IMG/VR virus record: IMGVR_UViG_3300009428_002659
Coordinates: 1 to 45,134 of that record
DNA length: 45,134 nucleotides
Reading direction: 5' to 3' (one strand)
Source: a virus
The position numbers and the translations under genes are program-made. Position 1 is the stretch's first letter. The number at the start of each line of letters is the position of its first letter. Under the pieces are notes generated by a model. The model was not told the DNA's origin, ran no database searches, and worked only from the letters and a program-made list of their open reading frames with translations. This document shows, one piece after another, positions 22,803 to 32,231 of this stretch.

Positions 22803-24128
22803 TTATAACACTAAATTAGTGCTATATTTAAATTTTACCGGGTATTTTCCCTGGTTTTCCATTATTGTTTGTATCTCTGATAAAGTCTGTTTACCGTCTT
22901 CTTTACTAAAGTCAAATAAAATCGCATCATAAGTGTACAACGTTATAAATGATTTTTTATCTCTTAAGTACTTTAGTATATCTTTTAATATAATGATATT
23001 ATTTGAGGTCTCCAACGATTGCATCATATAATTCATTAACTTAGCTGGATTCATATCTTGAAGTTTAGTTGTAAATGCTTTTCCTGATTGTGGATTCCAA
23101 ACACACCCTGATTCGGTATAACTCTTCCACATAGCATCTATATACTCCTGTACTTCTTTAAATATTTTAAGATTTTTATGCTCTTCTGGTATCTTCCCGT
23201 ATATGGCATGAAAATTAATCTGTTTAGCTCTGTTATACTCTTCTTCAGATATATCTTGCTTACCAAAATACTGTTTAGCTAACTGCTTATGAGCCGATTC
23301 ATTAGTTAGCGGATAATCTAACTGTTCTGCTAGAAGCCTTAAATGATATCCGTCGAAGTCAAACTCTACAAAAAAGTCATTCTGAGGTTTAAAACATTGT
23401 CTATGTTCTGGTGTCTTAGGTATCGCAGCAAAGTTTACAGAGTTAAATGTATTTGTCGGTCTAGATGTATTATTATATAGGTTATATTCAGTATATACTC
23501 TATTATTTTCTGTATTATATAATGGATTTTTCGGTTTAAACAACTCATTAAATGCATCGTACACTGTACCTACACCGTTCTGTTCCAGTAAGAAGAACAC
23601 ATTTGTAGTCATATTATTATAGAAGTCGAATCCATCTGGTATTGGTAACTCCAGGTATTGCTCTATCTGATCGAATATCTTTTCAGATCTCTGGTAGAGT
23701 TTAACTATGGGAACTATTCTATTAATGTTAGGATTTTCACTGTGGGTTCTATAATACCAGTCAATAGTTGTATTTGATATAGAGTATTCTAATCTCTTAT
23801 AATTACTCATTGAATAAACTAAAGATATGTCTATAGCTCTCTGTAGATTAAAGTGATATAGAAGTGTTTTCTTATTTAAAGTATAAAGTGTTTGTGCTTT
23901 ATTAAGAATGTTGCAGATACGTTCTTTTTCTACATTCAATCCATCCTCATGAGAGATAGGAATGAAGTACCCTTGATTGTCTCCTACAACTCTAATGTAT
24001 ACTCCTACTGTTGAAGTTAATTTAGAGTGGTAATAGAAATTTGTACTAACTACATCTACGTATAGAGGAGAATTAGTTTGGTTTTCCAACCAGTCGATTT
24101 GATCTTTTGATTCTAATATATAAAACAC
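22803..24128 (-). CDS. Second, short family-A DNA polymerase with degenerate exonuclease region
   Basis: 441 aa. Family-A motifs are recognisable: a TSRPTNTFNSVNFAAIPK block (T-x-GR...N-x-Q-x-IP equivalent), motif A FVEFDFDGYHLRLLAEQ, motif B RAKQINFHAIYGK and motif C TLYTYDAILFDF. Both catalytic Asp residues remain, but motif C HDE is YDA. The N-terminal 110 residues look like a decayed 3'-5' exonuclease: LYVDVVSTN stands where D-x-E should be, so no proofreading is expected. It might be a repair, translesion or accessory polymerase, or a non-catalytic partner of the 772-aa polymerase. It has its own promoter motif. Confidence 0.85.
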   Translation of the reverse strand: MFYILESKDQIDWLENQTNSPLYVDVVSTNFYYHSKLTSTVGVYIRVVGDNQGYFIPISHEDGLNVEKERICNILNKAQTLYTLNKKTLLYHFNLQRAIDISLVYSMSNYKRLEYSISNTTIDWYYRTHSENPNINRIVPIVKLYQRSEKIFDQIEQYLELPIPDGFDFYNNMTTNVFFLLEQNGVGTVYDAFNELFKPKNPLYNTENNRVYTEYNLYNNTSRPTNTFNSVNFAAIPKTPEHRQCFKPQNDFFVEFDFDGYHLRLLAEQLDYPLTNESAHKQLAKQYFGKQDISEEEYNRAKQINFHAIYGKIPEEHKNLKIFKEVQEYIDAMWKSYTESGCVWNPQSGKAFTTKLQDMNPAKLMNYMMQSLETSNNIIILKDILKYLRDKKSFITLYTYDAILFDFSKEDGKQTLSEIQTIMENQGKYPVKFKYSTNLVL

Positions 24129-24148
24129 TTGTTTGTAACCTTTATTAT

Positions 24149-24158
24149 AATATACGAA
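24149..24158 (-). promoter_or_regulatory. Promoter motif TTCGTATATT inside an inverted repeat
   Basis: Exact copy, 21 bases before the short polymerase start. Its 5' half is part of the perfect inverted repeat at 24152-24170. Confidence 0.55.
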
Positions 24159-24170
24159 AATATTTCGTAT
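24152..24170. repeat. Perfect 8-bp inverted repeat overlapping a promoter motif
   Basis: ATACGAAA-ATA-TTTCGTAT, directly after the stop of the 220-aa gene. It could be an operator for a dimeric regulator or a short RNA hairpin; there is no U-tract. Confidence 0.6.
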
Positions 24171-24833
24171 CTACAACTCTTTTCCTGGGGAAGGTATAAC
24201 AATATCGTTTATTTGTGGTTTATATTCTGTAGATGTAGGTATAAAGATGTCTTCTACGTATTCCAAAGGACTTTTTATTAATGCTTCTATCACCGGAATC
24301 GTTTTTTTAATTTCCTGTATAGTCTTATTATTAACAGTTTCTAAACCTTCTAGAAAATACCCATTCACAGTTCGATCTTTAGCGGAACCCTTAATATACC
24401 AATCAGCTATAGCCAATACAGTACAGTGGTCTTTATTTATAGATAAATTTTTTAGCTGAGGTTTAGATATCTCCGATGCTTTACCTGTACATTTGTTGTA
24501 GTAGAAACATCTCTTAACTACTCCTTTGTTTCTGTCTGCTGTTGTTGGTGGTAGTTTCAGAGACTTTGCATTTGAATCAGAAGAGAGTGTTGGGTTATCT
24601 TCTGTATCTCTATCAAACTCCTCATCTGATTTTTGTATGAAAAGTTTTTTTGCTTTAGAAAAATCTCCTTTGTCAAAATCAATACCTACTGTGTCGAAGA
24701 TAGTTCCGTAAGCTGTTAAAACTATTTTCTTATTTGATTCTATTAATTCTCCTGCTTGATTTAGCAAAGCTACTACATTTCCAGGTAGTTCGCTCATATC
24801 AGTTAGTTTATACTGTGATTTAGGTAAGTACAT
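24171..24833 (-). CDS. Hypothetical 220-aa protein in the baseplate operon
   Basis: No family recognised. The middle is polar and low-complexity (about 70-110). The C-terminus has IKKTIPVIEALIKSP and a Pro-rich end. It lies one base after the hub gene and is probably virion- or baseplate-related by position. Confidence 0.65.
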   Translation of the reverse strand: MYLPKSQYKLTDMSELPGNVVALLNQAGELIESNKKIVLTAYGTIFDTVGIDFDKGDFSKAKKLFIQKSDEEFDRDTEDNPTLSSDSNAKSLKLPPTTADRNKGVVKRCFYYNKCTGKASEISKPQLKNLSINKDHCTVLAIADWYIKGSAKDRTVNGYFLEGLETVNNKTIQEIKKTIPVIEALIKSPLEYVEDIFIPTSTEYKPQINDIVIPSPGKEL

Positions 24834-24834
24834 A

Positions 24835-27723
24835 TTAGTCTACTAATTTAAGTGTCTTTCCGCCAAATGTTCCGGTAGGAGCATTATTTGCAGTTCTTGT
24901 ATTTTTCATAAATTGCCTTAACCATGAAGATACCGGTCCTTTGCCTGGAGCTGTAAAGTTGGTCTTAATTGTTCCTGTTCTTGAATTTCCACCTGCTATA
25001 TCTACGTGAGTAGATGTACCCTTCATATAATTTGCTCCTGTACCTATACTCTGCACTCCTAATCTTCTAATAGCTTTAAAATACTCCATTGCTTTCGGTG
25101 TCACAGATTCTGCAACGTTTTGCTGTTGTTTTTGATAATATATAGCAAAATCTGCTGCGAATCCATTATCATGTCTATTACTTCCTAATGAATTCTTACT
25201 GTTCACACCGGGTCCTGTAAATAGTGAATTTGCACGTTGTGGTCTTGGTACATTACCAGCTGATGAGATACTTATTGTTACGTCACATTCTTCTGCAGCT
25301 TGTGCTAATATGTCCATCAATTGTTTTTGAACTGGAACAGGTCTTTTCTGCTTTGTAATATTACTTCGATAAGTAACTCTTTGATTTGCCGGTATGTAAA
25401 TATCTGGAGCTGCTTCCCAAGGTGTTCCTTCTACAACTACATTTCCTGAACTTCCTCCTGAAGTTGAAGAACTTGAATTTGTATTTTGATATGGTGCTGC
25501 TTCTGAATTATGTTTTTCGTTAAAGAATGCTATTTCTTCTGGGGTTGGAGGTCGAGTTGAGTAGAATTGTGTCTTAACATCAGTTGTCCATTTACCTTCA
25601 GCAATATTATGTGACAACCCGGTTATAATAAATCCAAAATTTTCTGAGTACTGGAACGGTAGTATACCTTCTGTAACTAAAAATGCTTGTCCTATTTTTA
25701 ATCCTCCTATTCCCATAGTTGTAAAAGAAAGTTCTACTGGAATTACTCCGGGAGCCGGTAAAGGACTGTCTTTTGACTTACTTCTTTTTTCAACAACCCA
25801 CTTCTGGCACCATTCTTTATGGTATCCTTTTATATTTGCTACTGCTGATCGGTCGTAATCTCCATTGTCAAACCAGTTTTCCCCATTAATCTCTTGCCAG
25901 TACTCGTAGTAAGCAAGTGTCCACTTCTTTAATCTTGCATCTTCAGGTGTTTCTCTATTTTCCTTTACTTGTTTGTTATCCTCTGTATTTTTTTGAGTTT
26001 TGTGTATTATGTGCCTGTCCAATAAACCTCTATTCCATTCTAACAAAGGTGCTATATTATCTTTTGTGTGTCCTCCTGTACCTTGAGCTGCGATCGATAT
26101 CATACTACCGATATTTGAACTGATCTTACTAGATATATTCAGCTTAGTAATTGTGGAACCTACTCCTGATAGGCTTATAGTTGGAAGTATGTTACGTAGA
26201 GGAGGTGTTACTTTTCGATCTACTATGTAGAACATATCATCCTGTTCATTGTATATAGTTTCTAAATCATTTATTCCTCCTAATGCCTCGTTTACTGCTT
26301 TTAAAAGTACATTTAGGAAAGAAACCATATCATTACCCTCGTTTTGATCTGAATCCTTATTACTGGAGATAATTTTATCTAATTCCTGTTGTAACATTTG
26401 ACAAGAGACAAGTATATTCAGTACATCATCTGTACCTCCTCTCATTAGTCCTCGTTCTAGTGCTTCTGCTACATTTTTATGAAAGCCATTTTTCCATAGT
26501 AGTCCAGGAGCGTAAGAAGTAGTGTCAAATCCTAACATAGGATCTCTCCACGGTATTATTATTTTCTTAGAGTCATAAAGTTTTATATTATCCACAGACC
26601 TCGGAAGTACACATACCATAGGGTCAATAGAAAAGTGCATTTCGTTTGTAAGAAATTTGCATTCTTTTTGGTATTCTTTTTTGCTGTCATCTTCATCTTG
26701 ATATCCGGTATAAAACTCTGTTAGTTTACGACCAGGTGTATTAGTCCCTTTTTCCGGTTCTGCTGTGGCATCTATTAAGCTGATATACTGGTTGTAGATG
26801 TCCAACATAACATACATGGGTATCCAGTATTCATTTAAATCATCGTTATCAAAAGTACCTGTGTCTTTTTCTTCTATAGACTCTAATCTGAATGCTACAA
26901 ACCCATTTAATGTCTTTTTAAAATGCTCTGCTTGTTTTCTAGTAAAGCTATCTATAGTGTATATTGGTATTCGATCACTAGCTGGAATCTCTCCAGAACT
27001 CTGCTTAGTATTACTATCTTGATTTACTTTATCTGGATCTGTAGGTGTAGTAGAGTTAGGTGAACTGTTAGCGCTGTTTCCTGTACCCTGTTCTGTAGGG
27101 GTATTGCCTGTAGGGTAGTCTGTTAACTTGCCGCCGTAGACTTCATCTACTATACTTTGAACTCTCCAAATAGAATCTACCCTTCTCTGTACTCTCTTTA
27201 TTTCGTCGGTTCCAGGTACTTTGTCTGCTTTGGCTGCATCTCTAAAACGTATTGCTGATCCAGATCTAACATCTAGAAACAGGTACTCTAAACATGCAAT
27301 TACGGGATTAGTCTCACTTTTAAGAATACTTGCAATAGCTTTACCCTTCTTTTCTTTTACTAAGTACTTGATTTGGAAATCTAATTTATCTCTAGTTGAT
27401 TTATCGTAATTAGCTGCTTTTTCTAGTCCTCTTCTCCTGGAAGCAGTCCACTGTATTAACCCATAACCCCCTTTTCCACCTATGTCACTAGAAGCTGAGT
27501 ATCCTGCGGTAGAGCTTACTCTTTCTAATTTTTCTGGGTTAAATGAACTCTCTCTATCTACATTAGATAACACAGCATGTGCTCCTGCTTTAGTGTATCC
27601 TGCGGATTTAAGGCTTTTGCATATATTTATAGCGTTAGGTTTTTCACTAGACGGTAGTTGCTCTACTATCTTAGGTGTAGTATTTAAGTATTTAAGTCCC
27701 TTTTGTGTATACGTACTAGCCAT
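24835..27723 (-). CDS. Baseplate hub protein with N-terminal tail lysozyme and C-terminal M15-like peptidase
   Basis: 962 aa with three visible parts. Residues about 27-190 are phage-tail-lysozyme-like (PF18013 type): AHAVLSNVDRESSFNPE with a candidate catalytic Glu, and GKGGYGLIQWTASRR. The middle is a structural hub region with no clear motif, preceded by a Ser/Thr/Pro linker. Residues about 800-940 resemble an M15-like D-Ala-D-Ala peptidase: SNRHDNGFAADFAIY and, about 50 residues later, STHVDIAGG (zinc His/Asp/His pattern). The two activities would cut glycan and peptide bonds of the wall during injection. It is co-transcribed with other baseplate genes. Confidence 0.82.
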   Translation of the reverse strand: MASTYTQKGLKYLNTTPKIVEQLPSSEKPNAINICKSLKSAGYTKAGAHAVLSNVDRESSFNPEKLERVSSTAGYSASSDIGGKGGYGLIQWTASRRRGLEKAANYDKSTRDKLDFQIKYLVKEKKGKAIASILKSETNPVIACLEYLFLDVRSGSAIRFRDAAKADKVPGTDEIKRVQRRVDSIWRVQSIVDEVYGGKLTDYPTGNTPTEQGTGNSANSSPNSTTPTDPDKVNQDSNTKQSSGEIPASDRIPIYTIDSFTRKQAEHFKKTLNGFVAFRLESIEEKDTGTFDNDDLNEYWIPMYVMLDIYNQYISLIDATAEPEKGTNTPGRKLTEFYTGYQDEDDSKKEYQKECKFLTNEMHFSIDPMVCVLPRSVDNIKLYDSKKIIIPWRDPMLGFDTTSYAPGLLWKNGFHKNVAEALERGLMRGGTDDVLNILVSCQMLQQELDKIISSNKDSDQNEGNDMVSFLNVLLKAVNEALGGINDLETIYNEQDDMFYIVDRKVTPPLRNILPTISLSGVGSTITKLNISSKISSNIGSMISIAAQGTGGHTKDNIAPLLEWNRGLLDRHIIHKTQKNTEDNKQVKENRETPEDARLKKWTLAYYEYWQEINGENWFDNGDYDRSAVANIKGYHKEWCQKWVVEKRSKSKDSPLPAPGVIPVELSFTTMGIGGLKIGQAFLVTEGILPFQYSENFGFIITGLSHNIAEGKWTTDVKTQFYSTRPPTPEEIAFFNEKHNSEAAPYQNTNSSSSTSGGSSGNVVVEGTPWEAAPDIYIPANQRVTYRSNITKQKRPVPVQKQLMDILAQAAEECDVTISISSAGNVPRPQRANSLFTGPGVNSKNSLGSNRHDNGFAADFAIYYQKQQQNVAESVTPKAMEYFKAIRRLGVQSIGTGANYMKGTSTHVDIAGGNSRTGTIKTNFTAPGKGPVSSWLRQFMKNTRTANNAPTGTFGGKTLKLVD

Positions 27724-27729
27724 AATTTT

Positions 27730-29277
27730 TTAATTACCCGGTAATTTACCATTTTCAACTATAAAGTCCATTATATCGTAGGTCTCCTTTCTAGAGCCTG
27801 GAGATGTTAGTGTATTTAGGTCAAAATCTTGTGATCTAGATGCATCTCCTTTTACTGTTATGTTTACATTGTTCCCAATTCCTGTTTTTGTAAACTTAAG
27901 TCCGTACATACCGAATTTTTCTTCTAAGTAGGGTACGACTTTATTTTCACTATATTGAGACAGTGGCATTTCTTTAGTCCAGGTATAGGATGTATTTTTA
28001 TATGTTAATGATCCTCCTCCTACTACTTTATCGTACTTTGCTTTAAAAGTCGTATCCTTTAGTAGAGCTCTTCCTGTAGAGGTTTTCACGTTCTGTAAGT
28101 CCTCGAATGCTGCTTCATCATCTCCTGTAAATATTTCAGTAAAGTCCTCTACTGCTTCTGCGGATGCACTTACAAGTAAATCGGTATTACCTGTTGCTAA
28201 TGCTAATGCTGCTGCTGTTTGTACATCCCCTACAGATTGAGTAAAGTCTACAACGTTTTGTGTAATTTCCTGTACCGATGAATCGGGATCACCTACTAGG
28301 TGTTCAAGTTCTACAAAAAGTTTATGGTAAATAGATCTTCTTTCTTTTTTCCCTTTATCTTTTTTCCAACTTTCCAACTGATCGGGTGGATAAACGTTTG
28401 AAGTATCGAAAGTAACTGCTATTGATTCCAAAACTGTACCTGATGAAATAATTTTAATCATACAGTCGTATCCTCCGTCTTCTCTGAAGGTCCAGTTAAA
28501 GTTTGAAATATAACCTGCCATTGAGTCGTAATTGTAACTTGAATCAAAAGCAATTTCTTTTAAGTCATTTTGTATAGTCTTTTTTGGTACCTTATTTCTT
28601 AAAAACTTTCTATAGTACTGAATATCTTTTATAACTTCTCCGGATTTACTATCTAATTGAAGTGAGTGCCCCCATTCTAGTAGTATGGTAAAGCCGGGAC
28701 GTAGGTATAGAGCTTGCATCATCTCTAAGTCCTCCAATGTCCATACGGTTACGTTTACTTCTGCTTCTCTTAAACTACCGTAAGTACCTTTAGATTTAAC
28801 GGAGACAGAATTAATCCCCGGTGTTGGTCTATGTCCTAAGCTCTCATAGTTGTGGTAAGCACTGTCTTTAGTATCGCCACTAGAAGCGTAGCCGTCCATA
28901 TCAATATTTATTGGACTATGTTTTGATTGATTAACTCCTCCTCCTATTGAAGTAGGTTCGTTAGCAGTACCTTGTTTAACGGTACCGCCCATTATTACAT
29001 TATTATAAGCTAAGTTCTTGTTACCTACTACGTCACTTATTGTTTTATCTCCTGTTGCTAATGCTTCTGTCTCTTCTTTAGTTATTGTGTTAATACTAGA
29101 TACTATCCTTGCCCATGCACCGTTACTATTATAGAATAGTAAATGGTTGTTATCTCTCTTTGTAGAAGCTATAAGGTTTTCACGTGCAATAAGTTGCTCG
29201 ACTACACTTCCATCTATCCCACCTCCTATAACATCTTGAGGTTGGCCTTGAGGCTTATCTTTTCCTTTTTTAGACAT
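27730..29277 (-). CDS. Baseplate/tail hub structural protein
   Basis: 515 aa. A conserved-looking block LYLRPGFTILLEWGHSLQLD (near residues 190-210) is typical of a tail or baseplate structural family in phages, possibly a gp27/gpD-like hub component. The N-terminus is Gly/Gln-rich. It shares one base with the gp53-like gene upstream. The assignment rests mainly on position. Confidence 0.65.
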   Translation of the reverse strand: MSKKGKDKPQGQPQDVIGGGIDGSVVEQLIARENLIASTKRDNNHLLFYNSNGAWARIVSSINTITKEETEALATGDKTISDVVGNKNLAYNNVIMGGTVKQGTANEPTSIGGGVNQSKHSPINIDMDGYASSGDTKDSAYHNYESLGHRPTPGINSVSVKSKGTYGSLREAEVNVTVWTLEDLEMMQALYLRPGFTILLEWGHSLQLDSKSGEVIKDIQYYRKFLRNKVPKKTIQNDLKEIAFDSSYNYDSMAGYISNFNWTFREDGGYDCMIKIISSGTVLESIAVTFDTSNVYPPDQLESWKKDKGKKERRSIYHKLFVELEHLVGDPDSSVQEITQNVVDFTQSVGDVQTAAALALATGNTDLLVSASAEAVEDFTEIFTGDDEAAFEDLQNVKTSTGRALLKDTTFKAKYDKVVGGGSLTYKNTSYTWTKEMPLSQYSENKVVPYLEEKFGMYGLKFTKTGIGNNVNITVKGDASRSQDFDLNTLTSPGSRKETYDIMDFIVENGKLPGN

Positions 29278-29582
29278 TATCTATTTTTATTAACTTCTTC
29301 GTATAACTGTATTGCTGATGTTTTATCTGCCGGGATTCTTAATTGTACTCCTGGTGTTATGTTTAATGAACCTTTTTGGTAGTTGTTTGCAGATGATATA
29401 ATCCACCATAGTTCCGAGTCTTTATAGAATTCTAAAGCTAATGTGTCGTACCTGTCTCCATACTGGGATAGAACATATACATCGTTTTCGTTCAAAGGTA
29501 TTTCTGGATAGATAACGTTTCTTTTGTAAACTGTTCCATCTTTTGTATTAACTGTTGGTATTTTTTTAAATCTTCTACCCAT
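29277..29582 (-). CDS. Baseplate wedge protein with LysM-like domain (gp53-like)
   Basis: 101 aa. YGDRYDTLALEFYKDSELWW followed by IISSANN and a LNITPGVQLRIP segment matches the T4 gp53 / LysM-like baseplate pattern (tail-protein-X family). It would join wedges around the hub. The promoter motif at 29589-29598 lies only 7 bases before the ATG, so it would produce a nearly leaderless mRNA if active. Confidence 0.78.
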   Translation of the reverse strand: MGRRFKKIPTVNTKDGTVYKRNVIYPEIPLNENDVYVLSQYGDRYDTLALEFYKDSELWWIISSANNYQKGSLNITPGVQLRIPADKTSAIQLYEEVNKNR

Positions 29583-29588
29583 ATTTGT

Positions 29589-29598
29589 AATATACGAA
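29589..29598 (-). promoter_or_regulatory. TTCGTATATT motif immediately before the gp53-like gene
   Basis: Exact match to the recurrent motif, but only 7 bases upstream of the ATG. Either the transcript is leaderless or the promoter serves a downstream start. Confidence 0.35.
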
Positions 29599-29610
29599 TT
29601 TTATTTTTAT

Positions 29611-31980
29611 TTATAAACTAATACCGGGGATTCCTTGATTTGTAGTGCTGTCTGTGCTTGCTCCTCTTGAAGAATCCGGGTTTTCTAAAGGACCGGTAAG
29701 TCCGTTTTCCACTAATATAGTATCCTCAGCTGTTTGCTTTGCTTTTGCTGCTTCTTCTTTTTTAGCTGCTTCTTCTTTAGCTAACTTTTCTCTTTTTTCT
29801 GCAGCTGTTTCCGGTATTATAAATTTCCTATCTTCTAAAGGAATGTATACGTCTTTATTACCTTTAATAGGCCTGTGGTTTGTTATAAACGGTGTCACAC
29901 CTACTTCAGGAAGGAAATCATGTATTACTTTAAATGATATACTTACATCTAAAACATGAGGTAGTATTTGATCTTTTCCTCCTTCTTTTTCTGGGTTTTG
30001 GAAAGATATTTCCCAAGGGTAATCTTTTTGCCAAGTATATTGAACTGATTCTATTATGCCTGGTTGTTCGTAAATATAATCTCCTACAGTTACTTTAGCT
30101 ATAGTACCTCTCATAAATCTTCCACCTGTACCGTATGAAGGTGCAGTTACAGAAGCTAAAGTAGCTGCTTTTCTGTAAAGAGGTTTCATTTCCTCTCTTG
30201 ATTGTGCTGCTATTTTAAATCCTATATTTATAGATCTTTCAAATCCATTGTATGTATAGAAACTGTCTGCTCTTCCTAAGTATTTGCTAGAATTCCATGA
30301 AGCATTAAAACTATCGTCAAATGTATCAAGAAAAGCTCTGAAGGCTATATAATATGTTTCCTCTGGTGTTATAACTTGGAATTCCAATTGAATTAAGTCC
30401 CTGTTTTCTTCTATTCCGTCTAAAGGTTTCTCACTTACATCTAGTGCATTAATTTTATCTACTGTATCTGGGTCAGAAACTGTGTAAGATGTTCTAAGTC
30501 TTGATGATTTACCTGGATTGCCTAGGCCTACTCTTCTTTCTTTATTAATACTTATATCATTGTAGTCAAAAGAGTATGTATTTCTTATTCCACCTCCAAA
30601 ATCATCAGTTTCTCTAAAATCTTTTATTTTAGTTGAAGAACTAAGTTGATTATATGTAGCTGATTCTGTATCTAATCTATTCGGTATCGGTTGAGAAGTT
30701 CCTGCAATGGTATCATCATTAAGGTTCACCCTATTTCCTAAACCTGCTGGTATACCGTCTCCATGTTTGAGTATGTTTATGTGATCTTTAGCCTGTTCTC
30801 CTGTATATGTACTACCTGAGGAAAATAGTTGTTTAGACATTTGCCTATCTACAAACTCATCCGGGGTTGGGGATTCAGTTAAGGGTATGTTAATTTTACT
30901 TCCGGTACTTCCAGGTTGTGCTGCTACTATATTACCTTGTGTGTTTAATTTAGTTTTCTTATCCCCTAATTCAAACTTAGTTATATCGGTATTTAATAGA
31001 GATGCTGTATCTCCTTGAACTCCAGTATTTGTTATACCGAATTGCTCCTTTGCGGCTGTTGTCTGTTTACTAAAAGTCTGGTTAAATAGTCCTTCTCCTT
31101 TAGGGTTACTAACTGGGGTTCCAGTACGGACAGCATTTGCATTGTTAGTTGTATCAGTTTCTGTATAGGTAGTATCCGGGCGGTAATTGCTTGAATTTAC
31201 TTTCTCAGGTATATCCCCTATTACATCCTTATTGGACACACCTAAACTTTCTGGTGATGGTGTTGTATTTCTGAGGAGTTCTGATGGTTTAGCTATGCTT
31301 GCTCCGCTTTGAACATTATTAGCATTTTTAACAGTATCTTCTCCTGTAAAGGTCGCATACTGACTGTATTTACTATCAGTACGGCCTATTCCTTCTAGTT
31401 TTCCTTCTGTTCCTATATTTAAACTTCCTAAATCACCTGGTGTAGCAGTTGTGTTGTTAGTTGGAAGTGTTGAGCTAGAATTGACTTCCGACATAGGAAC
31501 GCTCTCACCTTCAAGGGAGTATGTAGACCCGGCAACAGGAGTTTTAAATCCGGTAGATTCCTGTAAGTATGTATCTCTTTTAAATCCTCTAACAAAATGT
31601 GTACCAGTTCCATTGACAGGAATCTGTGCTAGGGTAGACCCTGCAACTAATGCTAAGTGTTCTACTGTTCCAGTTGCTCTTCTAAGAAAATTACCTACAT
31701 CTGTACCGGTATTATATTTGCTGTTTCTTCTTAACTTATCCGTTATCTCTCCCTGCTTAAGTAATGCTTCTTTTGACAAGTGTTTCAGTCCCGGATTGTC
31801 TGTAAGCATTTTTCCCATACGGGCTAGATCGTCAATCCTTTTTGTAATTTGGTCGGATGAACTACCTATTGGCTTAGAAACATAAGGAGCCTCAGTACCA
31901 GTTTCCTTATAGGTTACTGAACGTAAAGTATCCATACGGCCTTCTTCAAAGTCTTTTTTAAGGTTCCTTATAATTGGCAT
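29611..31980 (-). CDS. Tail/baseplate structural protein with repetitive N-terminal half
   Basis: 789 aa. The C-terminal region (about 540-720) has a structured virion-protein look: ETYYIAFRAFLDTFDDSFN, GFERSINIGFKIAAQSREEM, RKAATLASVTAPSYG and KDYPWEISFQNPE. I associate this with phage baseplate/tail families, without a firm name. The N-terminal half is Ser/Thr/Asn-rich and probably extended. It includes two imperfect repeats (202-257 and 263-325) sharing T-x-T-x-x-D-T-x-x-NAN-x-V and G-V-x-x-x-x-V-x-GD. The last 60 residues are Ala/Lys/Glu-rich, probably coiled coil. Confidence 0.65.
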   Translation of the reverse strand: MPIIRNLKKDFEEGRMDTLRSVTYKETGTEAPYVSKPIGSSSDQITKRIDDLARMGKMLTDNPGLKHLSKEALLKQGEITDKLRRNSKYNTGTDVGNFLRRATGTVEHLALVAGSTLAQIPVNGTGTHFVRGFKRDTYLQESTGFKTPVAGSTYSLEGESVPMSEVNSSSTLPTNNTTATPGDLGSLNIGTEGKLEGIGRTDSKYSQYATFTGEDTVKNANNVQSGASIAKPSELLRNTTPSPESLGVSNKDVIGDIPEKVNSSNYRPDTTYTETDTTNNANAVRTGTPVSNPKGEGLFNQTFSKQTTAAKEQFGITNTGVQGDTASLLNTDITKFELGDKKTKLNTQGNIVAAQPGSTGSKINIPLTESPTPDEFVDRQMSKQLFSSGSTYTGEQAKDHINILKHGDGIPAGLGNRVNLNDDTIAGTSQPIPNRLDTESATYNQLSSSTKIKDFRETDDFGGGIRNTYSFDYNDISINKERRVGLGNPGKSSRLRTSYTVSDPDTVDKINALDVSEKPLDGIEENRDLIQLEFQVITPEETYYIAFRAFLDTFDDSFNASWNSSKYLGRADSFYTYNGFERSINIGFKIAAQSREEMKPLYRKAATLASVTAPSYGTGGRFMRGTIAKVTVGDYIYEQPGIIESVQYTWQKDYPWEISFQNPEKEGGKDQILPHVLDVSISFKVIHDFLPEVGVTPFITNHRPIKGNKDVYIPLEDRKFIIPETAAEKREKLAKEEAAKKEEAAKAKQTAEDTILVENGLTGPLENPDSSRGASTDSTTNQGIPGISL

Positions 31981-31984
31981 GAGC

Positions 31985-32194
31985 TTATGCTGGAGGGTTA
32001 TCTGAGTATTTGTCCGGGGTTACTCCATCTAGATCCAGTCCTGAAGGACTTTGATTAATCGCTGGTATGTTATTTAACGATGATTGGTAATGTAGAGTAG
32101 ATTTTCCTTTTGCTCCATTTCTTTGAGGTGGTGTTGCTCCTTTTAAACCTAAGTTCGAATTAGGTAGTTGATTGTCTATTATTCCGTTAGCCAT
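31985..32194 (-). CDS. Small 69-aa low-complexity protein
   Basis: Rich in Asn, Pro, Ser and Gly (MANGIIDNQLPNSNLGLKGA), with no hydrophobic core. It is between tape measure and the 789-aa structural gene and follows a late-type motif. Possibly a virion-associated or assembly peptide. Confidence 0.6.
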   Translation of the reverse strand: MANGIIDNQLPNSNLGLKGATPPQRNGAKGKSTLHYQSSLNNIPAINQSPSGLDLDGVTPDKYSDNPPA

Positions 32195-32219
32195 AATTAT
32201 TAAATTTAGTTTATTTTAT

Positions 32220-32227
32220 TATAAATA
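32220..32227 (-). promoter_or_regulatory. Late-type motif TATTTATA
   Basis: Coding strand CTATTTATAATAAAATAAAC, 26 bases before the 69-aa gene. Confidence 0.55.
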
Positions 32228-32231
32228 GAAG

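Noticed and set aside
29645-31885. Plus-strand and alternative-frame open frames over the 789-aa structural gene
   Set aside because: The minus-strand frame continues through them with protein-like sequence; the others are shadows.
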